From contig NZ_CAJHCR010000027.1 in assembly GCF_904848585.1 (NCBI RefSeq), positions 1 through 64,000 on the forward strand: DNA of 64,000 bases. Direction: 5' to 3'. The stretch comes from Paraburkholderia kirstenboschensis. GTDB lineage: Bacteria > Pseudomonadota > Gammaproteobacteria > Burkholderiales > Burkholderiaceae. Numbering within the stretch: the first letter of the stretch is position 1; each line of letters opens with the position of its first letter. Made by a program: the position numbers and the translations under genes. Positions 16,939 through 25,667 of the stretch are shown in pieces. A model generated the notes under the pieces. That model had not been told where the DNA came from. It searched no databases and saw only the letters and a program-made list of their open reading frames with translations.

Positions 16939-17448
16939 ATGGCAAATCCGAATGAACATCTGGTGGACTGGCTGCGCGACGCATATGCGATGGAGAAACA
17001 GGCAGAAAGCATGCTCAAGGCGCAGTCTTCCCGTCTTGAGAATTACCCGGAACTACGGCAACGCATTGACCAGCACCTCCAGGAAACCTTGGGACAGCAG
17101 ACCCTGCTCGAAGGCTGCCTCGACCGCCTCGGCAGCAGCCCCTCTGCGATGAAAGACCTGACCGGACGGATTGCAGCCTTTGGGCAGGCCGTCGGGGGCA
17201 TGACGGTGACGGATGAGGTCGTCAAGGGTGCAATGAGCGGATACATTTTCGAACAGACCGAAGTCGCATCGTACACAGCGCTGATCGCCGCCGCACAGGG
17301 TGCCGGGGACCCGGAGACGGTGCGTTGCTGCGAGCAGATCCTGCCGCAGGAAATCGAGATGGCGCGATGGCTGCTCGAACACCTGCCCGGTATTGTCACT
17401 GCGTACATGTCGCGATCCGCGGAAGGCCGCGGCGATGCGAAACGCTAG
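16939..17448 (+). CDS. DUF892 (YciE-like) ferritin-fold protein, intact copy
   Basis: This 169-residue protein starts MANPNEHLVDWLRDAYAMEK and keeps all helices of the DUF892 fold. These include acid-rich segments such as AMEKQAESML, IFEQTEVASYTALIAAA and PQEIEMARWLLEHLPGIV, where di-iron ligands of ferritin-like proteins would lie. AGAGG stands 7 bases before the ATG. It is the functional counterpart of the damaged copy at 5487. Such proteins are induced by osmotic, oxidative or envelope stress, but their chemistry is not established. It is divergent from the DUF2934 gene, with a 267 bp shared upstream region. Confidence 0.88.
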   Translation: MANPNEHLVDWLRDAYAMEKQAESMLKAQSSRLENYPELRQRIDQHLQETLGQQTLLEGCLDRLGSSPSAMKDLTGRIAAFGQAVGGMTVTDEVVKGAMSGYIFEQTEVASYTALIAAAQGAGDPETVRCCEQILPQEIEMARWLLEHLPGIVTAYMSRSAEGRGDAKR

Positions 17449-17528
17449 CGATGTCGTTAGTGAGCCAGTTGTGGTCCGGCTGACGCTCGTTTCGCTTACC
17501 CGCGCCGGAATCCCTGGAAGCTGAAGCA

Positions 17529-17859
17529 ATGATGGGCTGGACAAAAGATCTAGTGGTCCTCGAAGCGGAGCGTTCTGGGGGAGCTTTCCCAGTTCGGCAC
17601 GCTGTCGGTATCTTCGTCGAGCGCAGTTTCACGTCTGGCTTACCGTCTCGCAGAGATCGCGGCAGTTGTCGAAGTCAGGGTGCAGCGGTGCGGAGCCCGT
17701 ATTCCTGGCCCACCAGCAGTGGAGCGGGCGATGCGTAGCGCAGGATTTGTCCGGGAAAGCGGGAAGGAGGCACGCAACAGGTTGATGGCTGCTGCAGGCG
17801 GCGTGCTCGCACGGCACACTGTTCGTCTGAGCGGGAAGACCATTTCAGCTGAGCACTGA
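17529..17859 (+). pseudogene. Possible decayed gene ending before a terminator
   Basis: An ATG at 17529 opens MMGWTKDLVVLEAERSGGAF. A different frame from 17554 stays open to TGA 17857 and reads coherently (AVSRLAYRLAEIAAVVEVRV, then ARNRLMAAAGGVLARHT). Together they suggest one helical protein with a frameshift near 17590. A strong plus-strand terminator 70 bases downstream supports a former transcript here. I cannot assign a family; a phasin-like helical protein is one possibility. Confidence 0.3.
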
Positions 17860-17926
17860 ATTGAGCGCCACGTGGAACGGTGCGTAGGTGGCTCCCGCGC
17901 ACCGGTTAGCGCGCCACATGGCGTGC

Positions 17927-17954
17927 GGCCCGCTTATGGCGGGCCATTTTTTTT
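17927..17954 (+). terminator. Rho-independent terminator
   Basis: GGCCCGC and GCGGGCC form a 7-bp GC stem around a TTATG loop. An A and eight consecutive T follow on the plus strand. It would end transcription coming from DUF892 (16939) and the possible gene at 17529. It overlaps the last codons of the minus-strand frame at 17934, suggesting that the tail of that frame is not real coding sequence. Confidence 0.85.
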
Positions 17955-18557
17955 CGCTGCTGCAAGGCGCTCAAACAAAAATCGGTGCTGCCAGTATGCG
18001 ATAACGGACGCGGATCGGACGCCGCGCGGTGGAGTCTGGCCACCGCTTCCGTCAGCAGTTTTTCCGCGCTGCAGGTGTCGGAAAGCACGTGATTGAAACG
18101 ACCGTCGACGCTCTTGCGCTGTGCTATTTTCCACCGCTCCGGATAACGAATTATTTCTTTGCAACCATCTCGGTGCTGTTTCCAGATACGTCTGCATCGG
18201 CAGGATGCCGCCCTCTGGCCTGCGCTCGCCACGTGGCTTCGTGGCGCGTGTCATCGCAGCGTTCCCCGGGGCTGGAAAATCCTCGTAGCCCTCGTCCAGC
18301 GCGTAGCCGCTGTAGTCGGCGTAAGACGCGTAGACTACCCGCCTTCCGGAGCGCGTGAAGCCAGCCTGCCGCGAGCCCGGCTTCGCCTGGCAGGTGATCA
18401 GGCGGTGCGTGCCCGCGAGTTCGCCGAGGTACGCCCCATCCGGGGCGTAGACGTCGTTACCGGCAGAACGGCCGACATGGCGCCCGTCGTAAGTCCACAG
18501 ATTGTCACGCTCGCGATAGCCGAAGTTGATGCCGCCCCCAGTCCACAGCCAGTTCAT
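17934..18557 (-). CDS. 4-fold beta-flower-like protein, C-terminus doubtful
   Basis: The frame has 207 codons from ATG 18557. The first about 100 residues show a short-repeat pattern: LWTYDGRHVGR, VYAPDGAYLGEL, then HRLITCQAKPGS and DEGYEDFPAPGN. This resembles proteins annotated as 4-fold beta flower (YxxxGxxxGxx repeats forming a four-bladed fold). Such proteins usually end soon after the EDFP segment. Here the frame runs on about 100 low-complexity residues into a terminator hairpin, so I think a frameshift removed the natural stop. It follows a DUF2513 fragment by 24 bases. The function of the family is unknown. Confidence 0.5.
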   Translation of the reverse strand: MNWLWTGGGINFGYRERDNLWTYDGRHVGRSAGNDVYAPDGAYLGELAGTHRLITCQAKPGSRQAGFTRSGRRVVYASYADYSGYALDEGYEDFPAPGNAAMTRATKPRGERRPEGGILPMQTYLETAPRWLQRNNSLSGAVENSTAQERRRSFQSRAFRHLQRGKTADGSGGQTPPRGVRSASVIAYWQHRFLFERLAAAKKNGPP

Positions 18558-18581
18558 TCTTCTGGTCCCCGTTTCTGATGT

Positions 18582-18656
18582 TCACCGTCGCGGTATCGGG
18601 GGCCGCCGCAGGGCCGCCAGCAGCAACTCGCGGATCAGGTCCATCTCGCGCTTCAT
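18582..18656 (-). pseudogene. DUF2513 N-terminal fragment
   Basis: A 24-codon frame reads MKREMDLIRELLLAALRRPP and then stops. The start matches DUF2513 proteins (MKRDMDL-x-R-x-LLL), which are usually over 100 residues. Its ATG overlaps the TGA of the upstream gene (ATGA at 18653-18656), a sign of translational coupling that must have existed before truncation. The rest of the gene is missing. Confidence 0.6.
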
Positions 18657-18913
18657 GCCTGCTCCCGGCCACGTTCAATGATGTGCTCGCGGCACTTTTC
18701 CTTGAGGGCTTTTACGACCGGGTCCACGAAAGGATTGCCCCGATAGGGCGCGGCCTTTTGGTCAATGGCAGCCTCTATCTGTTCGATTGCTGCCTGCACA
18801 CTGGCCTGATCCCCCGGCACAACCGGGACTTGGGCAATTTCCCCCTCCAACGATTCGAACGCTTGCGACGCGTCCTTCAGTTGTCGCACAAGACCGTCCA
18901 GTCCTTCGACCAT
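18653..18913 (-). CDS. Hypothetical 86-residue helical protein
   Basis: The protein reads MVEGLDGLVRQLKDASQAFE and continues IEQIEAAIDQKAAPYRGNPF. It is acidic and helical with a C-terminal KALKEKCREHIIERGREQA. TAGGAG lies about 12 bases before the ATG. The 4-base overlap with the DUF2513 fragment and the short gap to the beta-flower gene make a three-gene minus-strand unit. I do not recognise the family. The absence of lesions and a natural composition support a real gene. Confidence 0.5.
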   Translation of the reverse strand: MVEGLDGLVRQLKDASQAFESLEGEIAQVPVVPGDQASVQAAIEQIEAAIDQKAAPYRGNPFVDPVVKALKEKCREHIIERGREQA

Positions 18914-19488
18914 TTGTCCATGCTCCTATAACTGATAGAGGACATGATCGTATACAGGTCCACAGACAGACGAAGTTGGGCACTTCGATCACGCAAACAC
19001 CTCTGGCACTGTCATTAATCAGAGCCTAAGCTCCGCTGTGGTAGCTCAATCGGGCCTGTGTGACCTCTAGGAAGGGCAAAACGTGCCGTACTCCACCGTC
19101 GTTGCCCGCGAGTTTTCTTCGATCGAACAGGAAAGCTTTTCTGGAAGAGTAGCTTCGCGTCAGTTGGCAACGATCCAGAGCATGACGTCGAATGACCGAA
19201 AGTAGCCGACCAGTGCCTTATGCGATTCGCATACGGAGCCGCCCGCGAGCGAAGGCGGTCGGCACACGCGACCCCAGTCCGGCGTCTGCGACTGAGTCAG
19301 TACAACGGCCGAAATGAGGGTGCGGAGAAATCGCCGATTCGCCGGTTGCGGAGCGCATATCGACGATCTCCGACAATTGCGTTCCGAAGTCGCTAGCGCC
19401 GTCACTGTGCCCGGGAGATACTTTCGACCACGCTTCCGTGACTCTTCGGCAAAGTGACGAGCGCTTCAGATCGCCGATCGCCGACTCA
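18914..19488. other. 575 bp without a supportable gene
   Basis: Only chance frames occur. A sequence near 19038 superficially resembles a tRNA D-arm but no acceptor or anticodon stem can be built. Confidence 0.4.
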
Positions 19489-19884
19489 TCAATCGCAAAG
19501 AATCGTACGTTGGTGAGCTGAACCCTTGAAGCCACTACACGCTCCGTCTGCTACCGCGAGGTCGTTGGCAGCAGACACGACTTGGGAAGGACGTGGCGGG
19601 TTCGTCCATGCCAAGTCGAGGCCAACGTAATCGGAGAGCCCCTCGTGAAGAAAACGAGGGCCTGTTATCGATGAAGACGCGCCATGCAGGTTCACATCGA
19701 GTACGGCACTGTCGAATTTATCTTCATTGGACCTGACGTACGCGAGCGCTTCGTCCAGCCAGCCGATGGGGCCGATGACCTTGGCCCCCGCATCTTCGAT
19801 CAGGCCGCACAACGCCTGCGCGACGACGAAGTCGTCTAAGACGATCACTACCCGGCGTCCCTGAATGTCTGTACCCGGTTCCAT
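19489..19884 (-). pseudogene. Receiver-domain protein, C-terminal half frameshifted
   Basis: The frame begins MEPGTDIQGRRVVIVLDDFV, then AQALCGLIEDAGAKVIGPIG and FDSAVLDVNLHG. This is a REC domain with phospho-acceptor Asp in LDVNLHG and the acidic pair DD kept. After that point the frame no longer shows the expected FVF-x-TGY segment and the conserved lysine. A neighbouring frame has ALVFFTRG, and this one regains GLDLAWTNPPRPSQ, so two small indels are likely. It lies 9 bases after the stop of the HWE kinase on the same strand, the usual position of the cognate receiver for such kinases. That output link appears broken. Confidence 0.65.
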
Positions 19885-19893
19885 CGGCTTTCC

Positions 19894-22800
19894 TCAGGTG
19901 TCGTCACGAGCGAGGCCGCCTTTCTGTTCGAACGGCATTTCAATCCGGCACGAAACGCCATCGGCACCGAAACTCAGTTCCGCCCTGGCGCGCAACGAGT
20001 ACGCCAGGGCCTCTTCGATCAGCTGTCGTCCGTACCCGCGCTTGGTGGAATCGGGCGGAACGGGCAGGCCACTCTCGCGCCACTCCAGCAATAGCAACGA
20101 CTGGTCCTGCCTCAGGTTCTTGACCCGCCACCGGATATCGAGCTGTCCCTGGCTGTTTTTCAGCGCCCCGTACTTCAGCGCGTTTGTTGCGAGTTCGTGA
20201 ATGGCCAGCGCAACGTTCTGGACATATCGAAGGCTGAGGGGAACGCCCGGGCCGGTGATCGTAATATTATCGGCGTCCGTCCCGGCAATGGTTTCAATCT
20301 CCATGTGCACAATGTCAGCCAGATCGATATGCTCGCCCGCGGCCTTTCCGAGGAGCCCCTGCAGCCGTCCCAAGGCACGCAACCGGGCGATGAACGCCTC
20401 GACGGAGGCATGCTTCGGCAACGTCTGACGGGCGACTGACTCGACGAGCGCGAGAAGATTGCGCGTGCGGTGCTGGAGTTCCGCAATGAGGACTTTCTGG
20501 CGCGTCTCGGCGTGGGTCAGACCGGTGACATTCAGGAACGTGACCACCACACCTTCGGGGCGCCGGTCGCCGTTGCGGTAAGGCGAGAGACGGACGAGGT
20601 AATTGATCGTCTGGTCCTTGCTATCGATGCGGCGTTCGATCACTTCGCCTTCAGTCACCGTACGCGCGATGTCGCTGTCGAAGTGCGGTATGTGCAACGG
20701 ACTTGCCAAGTCAGTGATGGGTCGCCCTCGGTCGGCCGGGCGGATATTGAACACTTCCGTCATGGCAGGCGTGAAGCTGCGAATCACCAGATGGCGGTCA
20801 AGAAACACGGTCGCCACCGCCGTACTCTCGAACAGGTTCTGCAGGTCGCTATTCGCGCGATCAAGCGCTTCGATCTTCCCGGTCAGTTCGTTGTTAACGG
20901 TGTGCAGTTCCTCGTTAAGCGAGACCAGTTCCTCCTTCGACGCTTCCAGTTCTTCATTGGTGGACTGCATCTCTTCATTGACGGAAACCAGTTCCTCGTT
21001 CGACGACTTGAGTTCCTCCAGTGCGGTCTCATACTCCTCGATCACGGATTGAAGGCGCTCGCGCGTGTCGCGCAGTTCCCGTTCCGTCTGCGCCGCCGTT
21101 CCGTCGTGTGCGGCATGAGCGCGGTCCAGGGCTTCCTCGCGGCTTAGCACCGCTCCCTGATCGATGAACAGGACCAGGAAAAGCGGCTCGATGCCGGGTT
21201 TGCTGCCCAGCGGCTCGACGGTGACATTCACCATCTGGACGCGTCCGTCGTCTTCCTCGACCGGGATGCCTTCCCGGGTCACTGAACGACCGGACTCAAC
21301 CGCGTCGCGGAACACGGTTCGCAGTTCGACGCGGATGCCCTTGCGCGCCATGGTAAATATCTGCCGTGACGGAATACCGGCAGGCGGCTCAAGATATTTT
21401 CCGGTTCGCGCCGAGTAGTACGCGACGTCGCCGTCGCGATTGACCAGTACGTGGGGCGGCGAGAACCGCTCAAGCACCTGGGCGTCCACCATCTGGCGCA
21501 GCGCGACAGCACCAACATCCGTACGCCGCGCCGTCAGCTCGCCTGCGTGAGCGGCGCGCATTGACGAGACCATTAGCGGCAGCCGAACGTGCGAAGCAGG
21601 CACCGAACGCCGACGAAAAATACGATGTTTTTTCTCGACCGGAGCAAACAGGTCGTCGAACTGGCTGACACTTTCCGACGTGCCGAGAAACAGGTAGCCG
21701 TCGGGGCGCAACGCATAGTGGAACGTCGGAATGACCTGCCCCTGCACAGCCTGGCCGAAATAGATCAGCAGGTTGCGACAGGAGACCAGGTCGATCCGGG
21801 AAAAAGGTGGGTCACGGATCACGCTGTGCGGCGAGAAGATGCACAGGTCGCGCACCTCTTTCGCCACGACATAGCTTGCGCCATCGGGAATAAAAAAACG
21901 GTCCCGGCGTTCGGGCGAGACGCTGTCGAGTAGCTGCCCCGGATATTTGGCCGCGCGCGCGACTGCCAGGGCATGTTCGTCGATATCACTGGCGAATATC
22001 TGCACCCGGGGCACGACGGCAAGCTGGTCCATGTGTTCGCGCAGCAGGATACCGAGCGAGTAGACCTCTTCGCCGGTCGCGCATCCGGGCACCCAGACGC
22101 GCACCACCTCGTCCGCCCCGCGTGCCTCAAAAAGCTTCGGGATGACGGTACTTGCGAGCTTCTCGAACGCATCCGCATCGCGGAAGAAGTTGGTCACGTT
22201 GATGAGCAGATCCCGGAAAAGCGCGCCAACTTCCTGCGGATCGCGCTTCAGGTGTTCGACGTAGGCATCGATTGCCTCGACATGGATTACCTGCATACGC
22301 CGCTGCACGCGACGCATGAAAGTGTTCGTTTTGTAGCCACTAAAGTCATGGCCAAGCTGGCCGCGCAGGATGCCGTAAAGTTCCTTTCTTGCGTCATCGA
22401 GCTGTTGCTGTTCCGCCGCGCTTCGCGTCTTGAAGGCGATATCGTCCAGCACATAGGTGCTACGGGCGAATTCAGCGAGCTTTGCTCCCATCTGCTCGAC
22501 GGGGATAGCAAAGTCGACGAGACCCGTGGCGATTGCGCTTTCGGGCATGCTCGCGTGTTGAGGACCGAATCCGTCGGCGATCTGGGCCATGGTCAGCCCG
22601 CCGCGCTCCTTGACCGCCTTGACGCCGAGCGTACCGTCGGAATCGCCGCCGGACAGGATGATACCGATGGCCAATTCGCCGCGGTCGTTTGCCAGTTCGC
22701 TGAAAAAGATGTCAATGGGCTTGCGCTCGCGCCGGCCCGTACTTTGCGCACGAACCCGCAGGTGGCCATTCTCGATCCCGAGGACCACATTGGATGGCGC

Positions 22801-23037
22801 CACGTACACGCTGTTTATCTCGAGCTGCATGCCGTCGGCCGCGACCTGTACCGGTAGCGCCGTATATCGCGCCATGGTCTCGTGCAGCAGGCTTTCACGG
22901 TCCGGGCCGAGATGGGTGACGACGACAACCGCGACGCCGGGCTCCGCGGGCATTCCGCGAAAGAAGCCGTCCAGGGCTTCAATGCCTCCGGCTGAGGCAC
23001 CGACTCCGGTAACCGGAAACCGCAATACGCCGTTCAC
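19894..23037 (-). CDS. CheB-CheR-PAS-HWE histidine kinase
   Basis: I place the start at GTG 23037 because GGGAGGGG lies 3 bases upstream and the conserved CheB start (FPVTGVGASAGGIEAL) follows. The longer open frame overlaps another gene. The 1047 residues comprise: CheB (SAGG Ser near 13, His in VVTHLGPDRE, Asp in LSGGDSDGTLG); CheR with GCATGEEVYS near 316; a coiled coil of SSNEELVSVNEE repeats; a PAS domain (VATVFLDRHLVIRSFTPAM); and an HWE kinase core (ELQHRTRNLLALV near 853, HELATNALKYGAL near 949, WRESG near 985). HWE kinases often drive stress responses through single receivers. The GTG overlaps the stop of the RHH gene at 23034, so the two are co-translated. Confidence 0.9.
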   Translation of the reverse strand: MNGVLRFPVTGVGASAGGIEALDGFFRGMPAEPGVAVVVVTHLGPDRESLLHETMARYTALPVQVAADGMQLEINSVYVAPSNVVLGIENGHLRVRAQSTGRRERKPIDIFFSELANDRGELAIGIILSGGDSDGTLGVKAVKERGGLTMAQIADGFGPQHASMPESAIATGLVDFAIPVEQMGAKLAEFARSTYVLDDIAFKTRSAAEQQQLDDARKELYGILRGQLGHDFSGYKTNTFMRRVQRRMQVIHVEAIDAYVEHLKRDPQEVGALFRDLLINVTNFFRDADAFEKLASTVIPKLFEARGADEVVRVWVPGCATGEEVYSLGILLREHMDQLAVVPRVQIFASDIDEHALAVARAAKYPGQLLDSVSPERRDRFFIPDGASYVVAKEVRDLCIFSPHSVIRDPPFSRIDLVSCRNLLIYFGQAVQGQVIPTFHYALRPDGYLFLGTSESVSQFDDLFAPVEKKHRIFRRRSVPASHVRLPLMVSSMRAAHAGELTARRTDVGAVALRQMVDAQVLERFSPPHVLVNRDGDVAYYSARTGKYLEPPAGIPSRQIFTMARKGIRVELRTVFRDAVESGRSVTREGIPVEEDDGRVQMVNVTVEPLGSKPGIEPLFLVLFIDQGAVLSREEALDRAHAAHDGTAAQTERELRDTRERLQSVIEEYETALEELKSSNEELVSVNEEMQSTNEELEASKEELVSLNEELHTVNNELTGKIEALDRANSDLQNLFESTAVATVFLDRHLVIRSFTPAMTEVFNIRPADRGRPITDLASPLHIPHFDSDIARTVTEGEVIERRIDSKDQTINYLVRLSPYRNGDRRPEGVVVTFLNVTGLTHAETRQKVLIAELQHRTRNLLALVESVARQTLPKHASVEAFIARLRALGRLQGLLGKAAGEHIDLADIVHMEIETIAGTDADNITITGPGVPLSLRYVQNVALAIHELATNALKYGALKNSQGQLDIRWRVKNLRQDQSLLLLEWRESGLPVPPDSTKRGYGRQLIEEALAYSLRARAELSFGADGVSCRIEMPFEQKGGLARDDT

Positions 23038-23288
23038 AGACCCCTCCCGCGCCTTTGCACCGGCCATTCGCGATCGTTGGTTCCAACGACTTTGGCCCCG
23101 TGGGCGTCGCCTGGTGCGACAGCGTTCTGGGCGATCGGCGTCGGGCTCGAAAATTGCGTTTCCAGCAGGCGGAGCGCCTCCCGAAACACTTCGCTCGCCG
23201 TGCGGTAACGGCCAGAGGCCACCCGACTGTCGACGAAGTGGCACAGGTGCTCCGTCAGCGACACGCTGAGTGCGTATTTGCTCGACAT
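23034..23288 (-). CDS. Ribbon-helix-helix (ParD-like) protein coupled to the HWE kinase
   Basis: The 84 residues begin MSSKYALSVSLTEHLCHFVD and SRVASGRYRTASEVFREALR, a standard RHH/ParD fold whose beta strand would contact DNA. Residues after about 45 are low in motif content. No ParE toxin is next to it; instead its TGA shares bases with the GTG of the kinase (GTGA at 23034-23037). It could be an orphan antitoxin relic that now serves as a leader gene, or an autoregulator of the kinase operon. The real ParDE pair lies divergent at 24050. GAGAG is upstream of the start. Confidence 0.7.
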   Translation of the reverse strand: MSSKYALSVSLTEHLCHFVDSRVASGRYRTASEVFREALRLLETQFSSPTPIAQNAVAPGDAHGAKVVGTNDREWPVQRRGRGL

Positions 23289-23654
23289 GGGTCTACTCTC
23301 GGCAGTGTATGCAATCCTACGGTACTACCTTGTCCTATCCCGCGTCTATCGACGTATCGACACGCGCCCTTATACTGACCGGGCCGCGGATTGGCATGAA
23401 GAGTGTCGAGATGTCGAGACCGTAATCGTTCCTGATGCCTCGCGATTTTTGACGCTCCAGCCATCAGGACTGGACATTCCCATCGACTGCCGGTGACCTT
23501 GCTGCATAGCGGTATGCAAAGGCTCTTGTCAAACATTGCGCCTGTTAGATCAATGGAGCGATCAAGTTATAGACCATCGGCAGCGATTACACCCGGGATC
23601 GGCGCGCCCGCTTGAATATGGCTTGGGGACCAGTCCAATGGCCGTTTTTGACCA
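23289..23654. other. Intergenic before the MITE-like element
   Basis: 366 bp. It should hold the promoter of the RHH-kinase operon on the minus strand, but I could not single out a convincing minus-35/minus-10 pair. Confidence 0.35.
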
Positions 23655-23812
23655 GATACTGTTGAAAAAGTCGCTGACCGTCTCTCTCACAAGGTCTTCA
23701 GGGTCTTGTTACCCTTGGCCGGCGTGCGCGAGCGGTTTGTAGGCCGATCTGGGAGGTCGATTTTCGCACAGGAGAACTGAGGAAGCCGCGCGGCGACTTT
23801 TTCAACGGTATC
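23655..23812 (-). mobile_element. 158-bp IS remnant with both terminal inverted repeats
   Basis: The ends carry a 22-bp inverted repeat with two mismatches. Its perfect 14-bp core, GTTGAAAAAGTCGC, lies at 23661-23674 and inverted at 23793-23806. Inside, the minus strand encodes the last residues of a transposase (CAKIDLPDRPTNRSRTPAKG followed by NKTLKTL and a stop). Thus an IS lost most of its transposase but kept both ends, giving a MITE-like, potentially trans-mobilisable unit. The family is not certain; IRs of this type occur in IS4/IS5/IS1182-like elements. Confidence 0.65.
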
Positions 23813-24049
23813 GGCCACGGCTGAGACGTTCAGGGAAATCGCTGAACGGCGGCAGCGGTCGATAGGCGACCGACGCGCTTGGCACCAGCTTCAGCAAACC
23901 GATAGCAAGGATTTTTCCGTTCCGGCCCCTGAACTGATATCAGGCGCGCCCGTGACCACGGTTATCGTCGTCTCTGCAAGCCCGGCACGCCTTGCCAGCA
24001 CCCGTGCCGACGGAGTAGGATTGAATCCTGTCAGCCCGGAGAGCGCGCC

Positions 24050-24319
24050 ATGCGTACCACACAGCAGTTCAGCATTACCCTGCCCCACGAGATGGCCGAG
24101 CTCATCCGCACTAAGGTCGCCAGCGGCGAGTACGCTTCTGAAAGCGAGGTGATCCGCGACGGCCTACGTACCCTCGCGGCCCGCGACAGGGCCATCGATG
24201 CCTGGTTGCGTGACGAGGTGGTGCCTGCGGCCCAAGCGTTGCGCGCGGAGCCCGCGCGCGCGCTCACGCCCGAGCAGGTGCGCGCTCACCTGGCGAAGAA
24301 GCGCTCCGGCCCCGCATGA
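24050..24319 (+). CDS. parD: Type II antitoxin, ParD family
   Basis: The 89 residues start MRTTQQFSITLPHEMAELIR with the RHH beta strand, then VASGEYASESEVIRDGLRTL and an acidic/alanine-rich C-terminal helix that would cap the toxin. GGAGAG lies 6-11 bases upstream of the ATG. Its TGA overlaps the start of parE (ATGA at 24316-24319), the classic coupling that keeps antitoxin in excess. ParD represses its own promoter, so the 240 bp upstream should contain its operator. The pair may stabilise this accessory region. It shares the RHH fold with the kinase-linked protein at 23034. Confidence 0.92.
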   Translation: MRTTQQFSITLPHEMAELIRTKVASGEYASESEVIRDGLRTLAARDRAIDAWLRDEVVPAAQALRAEPARALTPEQVRAHLAKKRSGPA

Positions 24320-24636
24320 ACTACCGGGTGCAGTTTGCCCCGGAAGTGCGGGACCAGCTTGAGGACATCGAAAGGTTTATCCGTGAAGCGGGTTCGCCCA
24401 TCACGGCGGCCCAATACGTCGACGCCATCGTGAGCTTCTGCCTGCGCCTGCAGACGTTCCCTGAGCGCGGCGTGCCGCGCGATGATCTGTTGCCTGGCCT
24501 GCGCGTGACCCACTACCGGCAGCGCGCCGTGATTGCTTACCTTGTGGATCCCGAGGTGGTGTCAATCGTTGGCGTGTTCTACGGCGGACAGGCTTGGGAA
24601 CCGTCTTTCGCGGACCCGACGGAGCACGACCACTGA
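24316..24636 (+). CDS. parE: Type II toxin, ParE/RelE superfamily
   Basis: The 106 residues begin MNYRVQFAPEVRDQLEDIER and include RGVPRDDLLPGLRVTHYRQR and the terminal strand VVSIVGVFYGGQAW. This is the ParE pattern (hydrophobic strand, two helices, arginine-rich sheet). ParE proteins block DNA gyrase and are neutralised by ParD. It overlaps parD by 4 bases. The length is typical and no lesion is seen, so an active module is plausible. Confidence 0.92.
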   Translation: MNYRVQFAPEVRDQLEDIERFIREAGSPITAAQYVDAIVSFCLRLQTFPERGVPRDDLLPGLRVTHYRQRAVIAYLVDPEVVSIVGVFYGGQAWEPSFADPTEHDH

Positions 24637-24641
24637 TGACG

Positions 24642-24669
24642 CGCCCGCACCGTGTTGCCGATGCGGGCG
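24642..24669 (+). terminator. GC-rich hairpin just after parE, possible terminator
   Basis: CGCCCGCA and TGCGGGCG form an 8-bp stem with a 12-base loop, 5 bases after the parE stop. No T-run follows, so it could be a transcript-stabilising hairpin or a Rho-assisted end rather than a classical intrinsic terminator. Confidence 0.45.
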
Positions 24670-24813
24670 TTCGGCGCGCAATCGTCGAGTCAGTCGATGA
24701 GCACCGCAGGAAATTGAGAAGCACGGTCAATGGATTAATCTCGTCACCCTGACCAGCAAACTGTTCTGAATCCGCCGGATGCCGCTCGGCATTTCAACGG
24801 CAGTCGCGACGTG

Positions 24814-25651
24814 ATGCTGCGCAACGATGTGCTGTCAGCGTTGCAGCAGTACGATGGGGCGGGCGCGCGGCGCGCTGCAGGCCCTGGCGAAAGAGTATCC
24901 TGACGACGATGTGTTAATGTATTTCGGCGCGGTCGTCAATGCCTTCGAGGGTCGATCGACGGTCCCGTTTGACTGTGGCGAAGCCGCATTGCGGGCTCGC
25001 CAGGCACTATCTCGCGAAGTCCAGCCCGCAGTCGCGCGCGTGTTCGCGAGGCAGAGCGGGGCGACCTGGCTCGCACCGCTCTGGGCAGAACTGGCCGGTC
25101 GCGCCGCTCGCTGCGCTGCCTTTCCGTGCGGACCACGCAGATGCGCACGCGGCGCCGCTCTTCCTGCTTGCTGCGAGGTGGGCCAAGGCCTCTGACGCGA
25201 TATCCCGCATCACGTCCTGGCGACGGATTCCAGCGCCGCTATGCTGGATGACGAAGGCGCGCTACCGGCTCGACGGTCGGGACGCGGCCTGGCCGTTGCT
25301 GGTGAACTTGCGTGGCTTTCGCCATCCCGGTTTGACCGCCTTTTGAGCCGGCTTGACGACGCGTGCGTCAACCGGTTGCGGCGCGCCTTCGATACGTCGT
25401 TCGACGGCGCCCGAGACATTCACGATCTGGAATGGTTTCCGGCCTGGGTACTCACGGACAAGGCCTGCCTCGCACCTCTGTTCAGACTGGCAGAGCCTTC
25501 GCGACAGAATGGGCCCGAGCGGGCAGCGAAGGTGATGCTCGGGTTACCCAGCCTGGAGCGTCAGGGCCGGCATCACGACCCGCTCGAAACCCGGCGCGAA
25601 CTGGAGGCGCTCAACGCGGCCCTGTACGCTGCCTGTATGAAGACGCGTTGA
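24814..25651 (+). pseudogene. Hypothetical protein with at least three frameshifts
   Basis: Pieces in different frames join into one plausible protein of about 280 residues: MLRNDVLSALQQYDGAGAR, then GALQALAKEYPDDDVLMYFG, AALPFRADHADAHAAPLFLL, RYRLDGRDAAWPLL, and finally AWLSPSRFDRLLSRLDDACV through to ALNAALYAACMKTR. The family is unknown to me. The last frame ends 16 bases before the DUF6880 gene, so the two were probably an operon. The frame changes lie near 24860, 24960 and 25290. All pieces have a composition typical of real protein, which distinguishes this from chance frames. Confidence 0.6.
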
Positions 25652-25667
25652 GCTGGCACCCCGGAGC

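Noticed and set aside
19030..19090. tRNA-like stretch containing TGGTAGCTCAATCGGG
   Set aside because: No acceptor stem, anticodon arm or T-arm can be folded around it.
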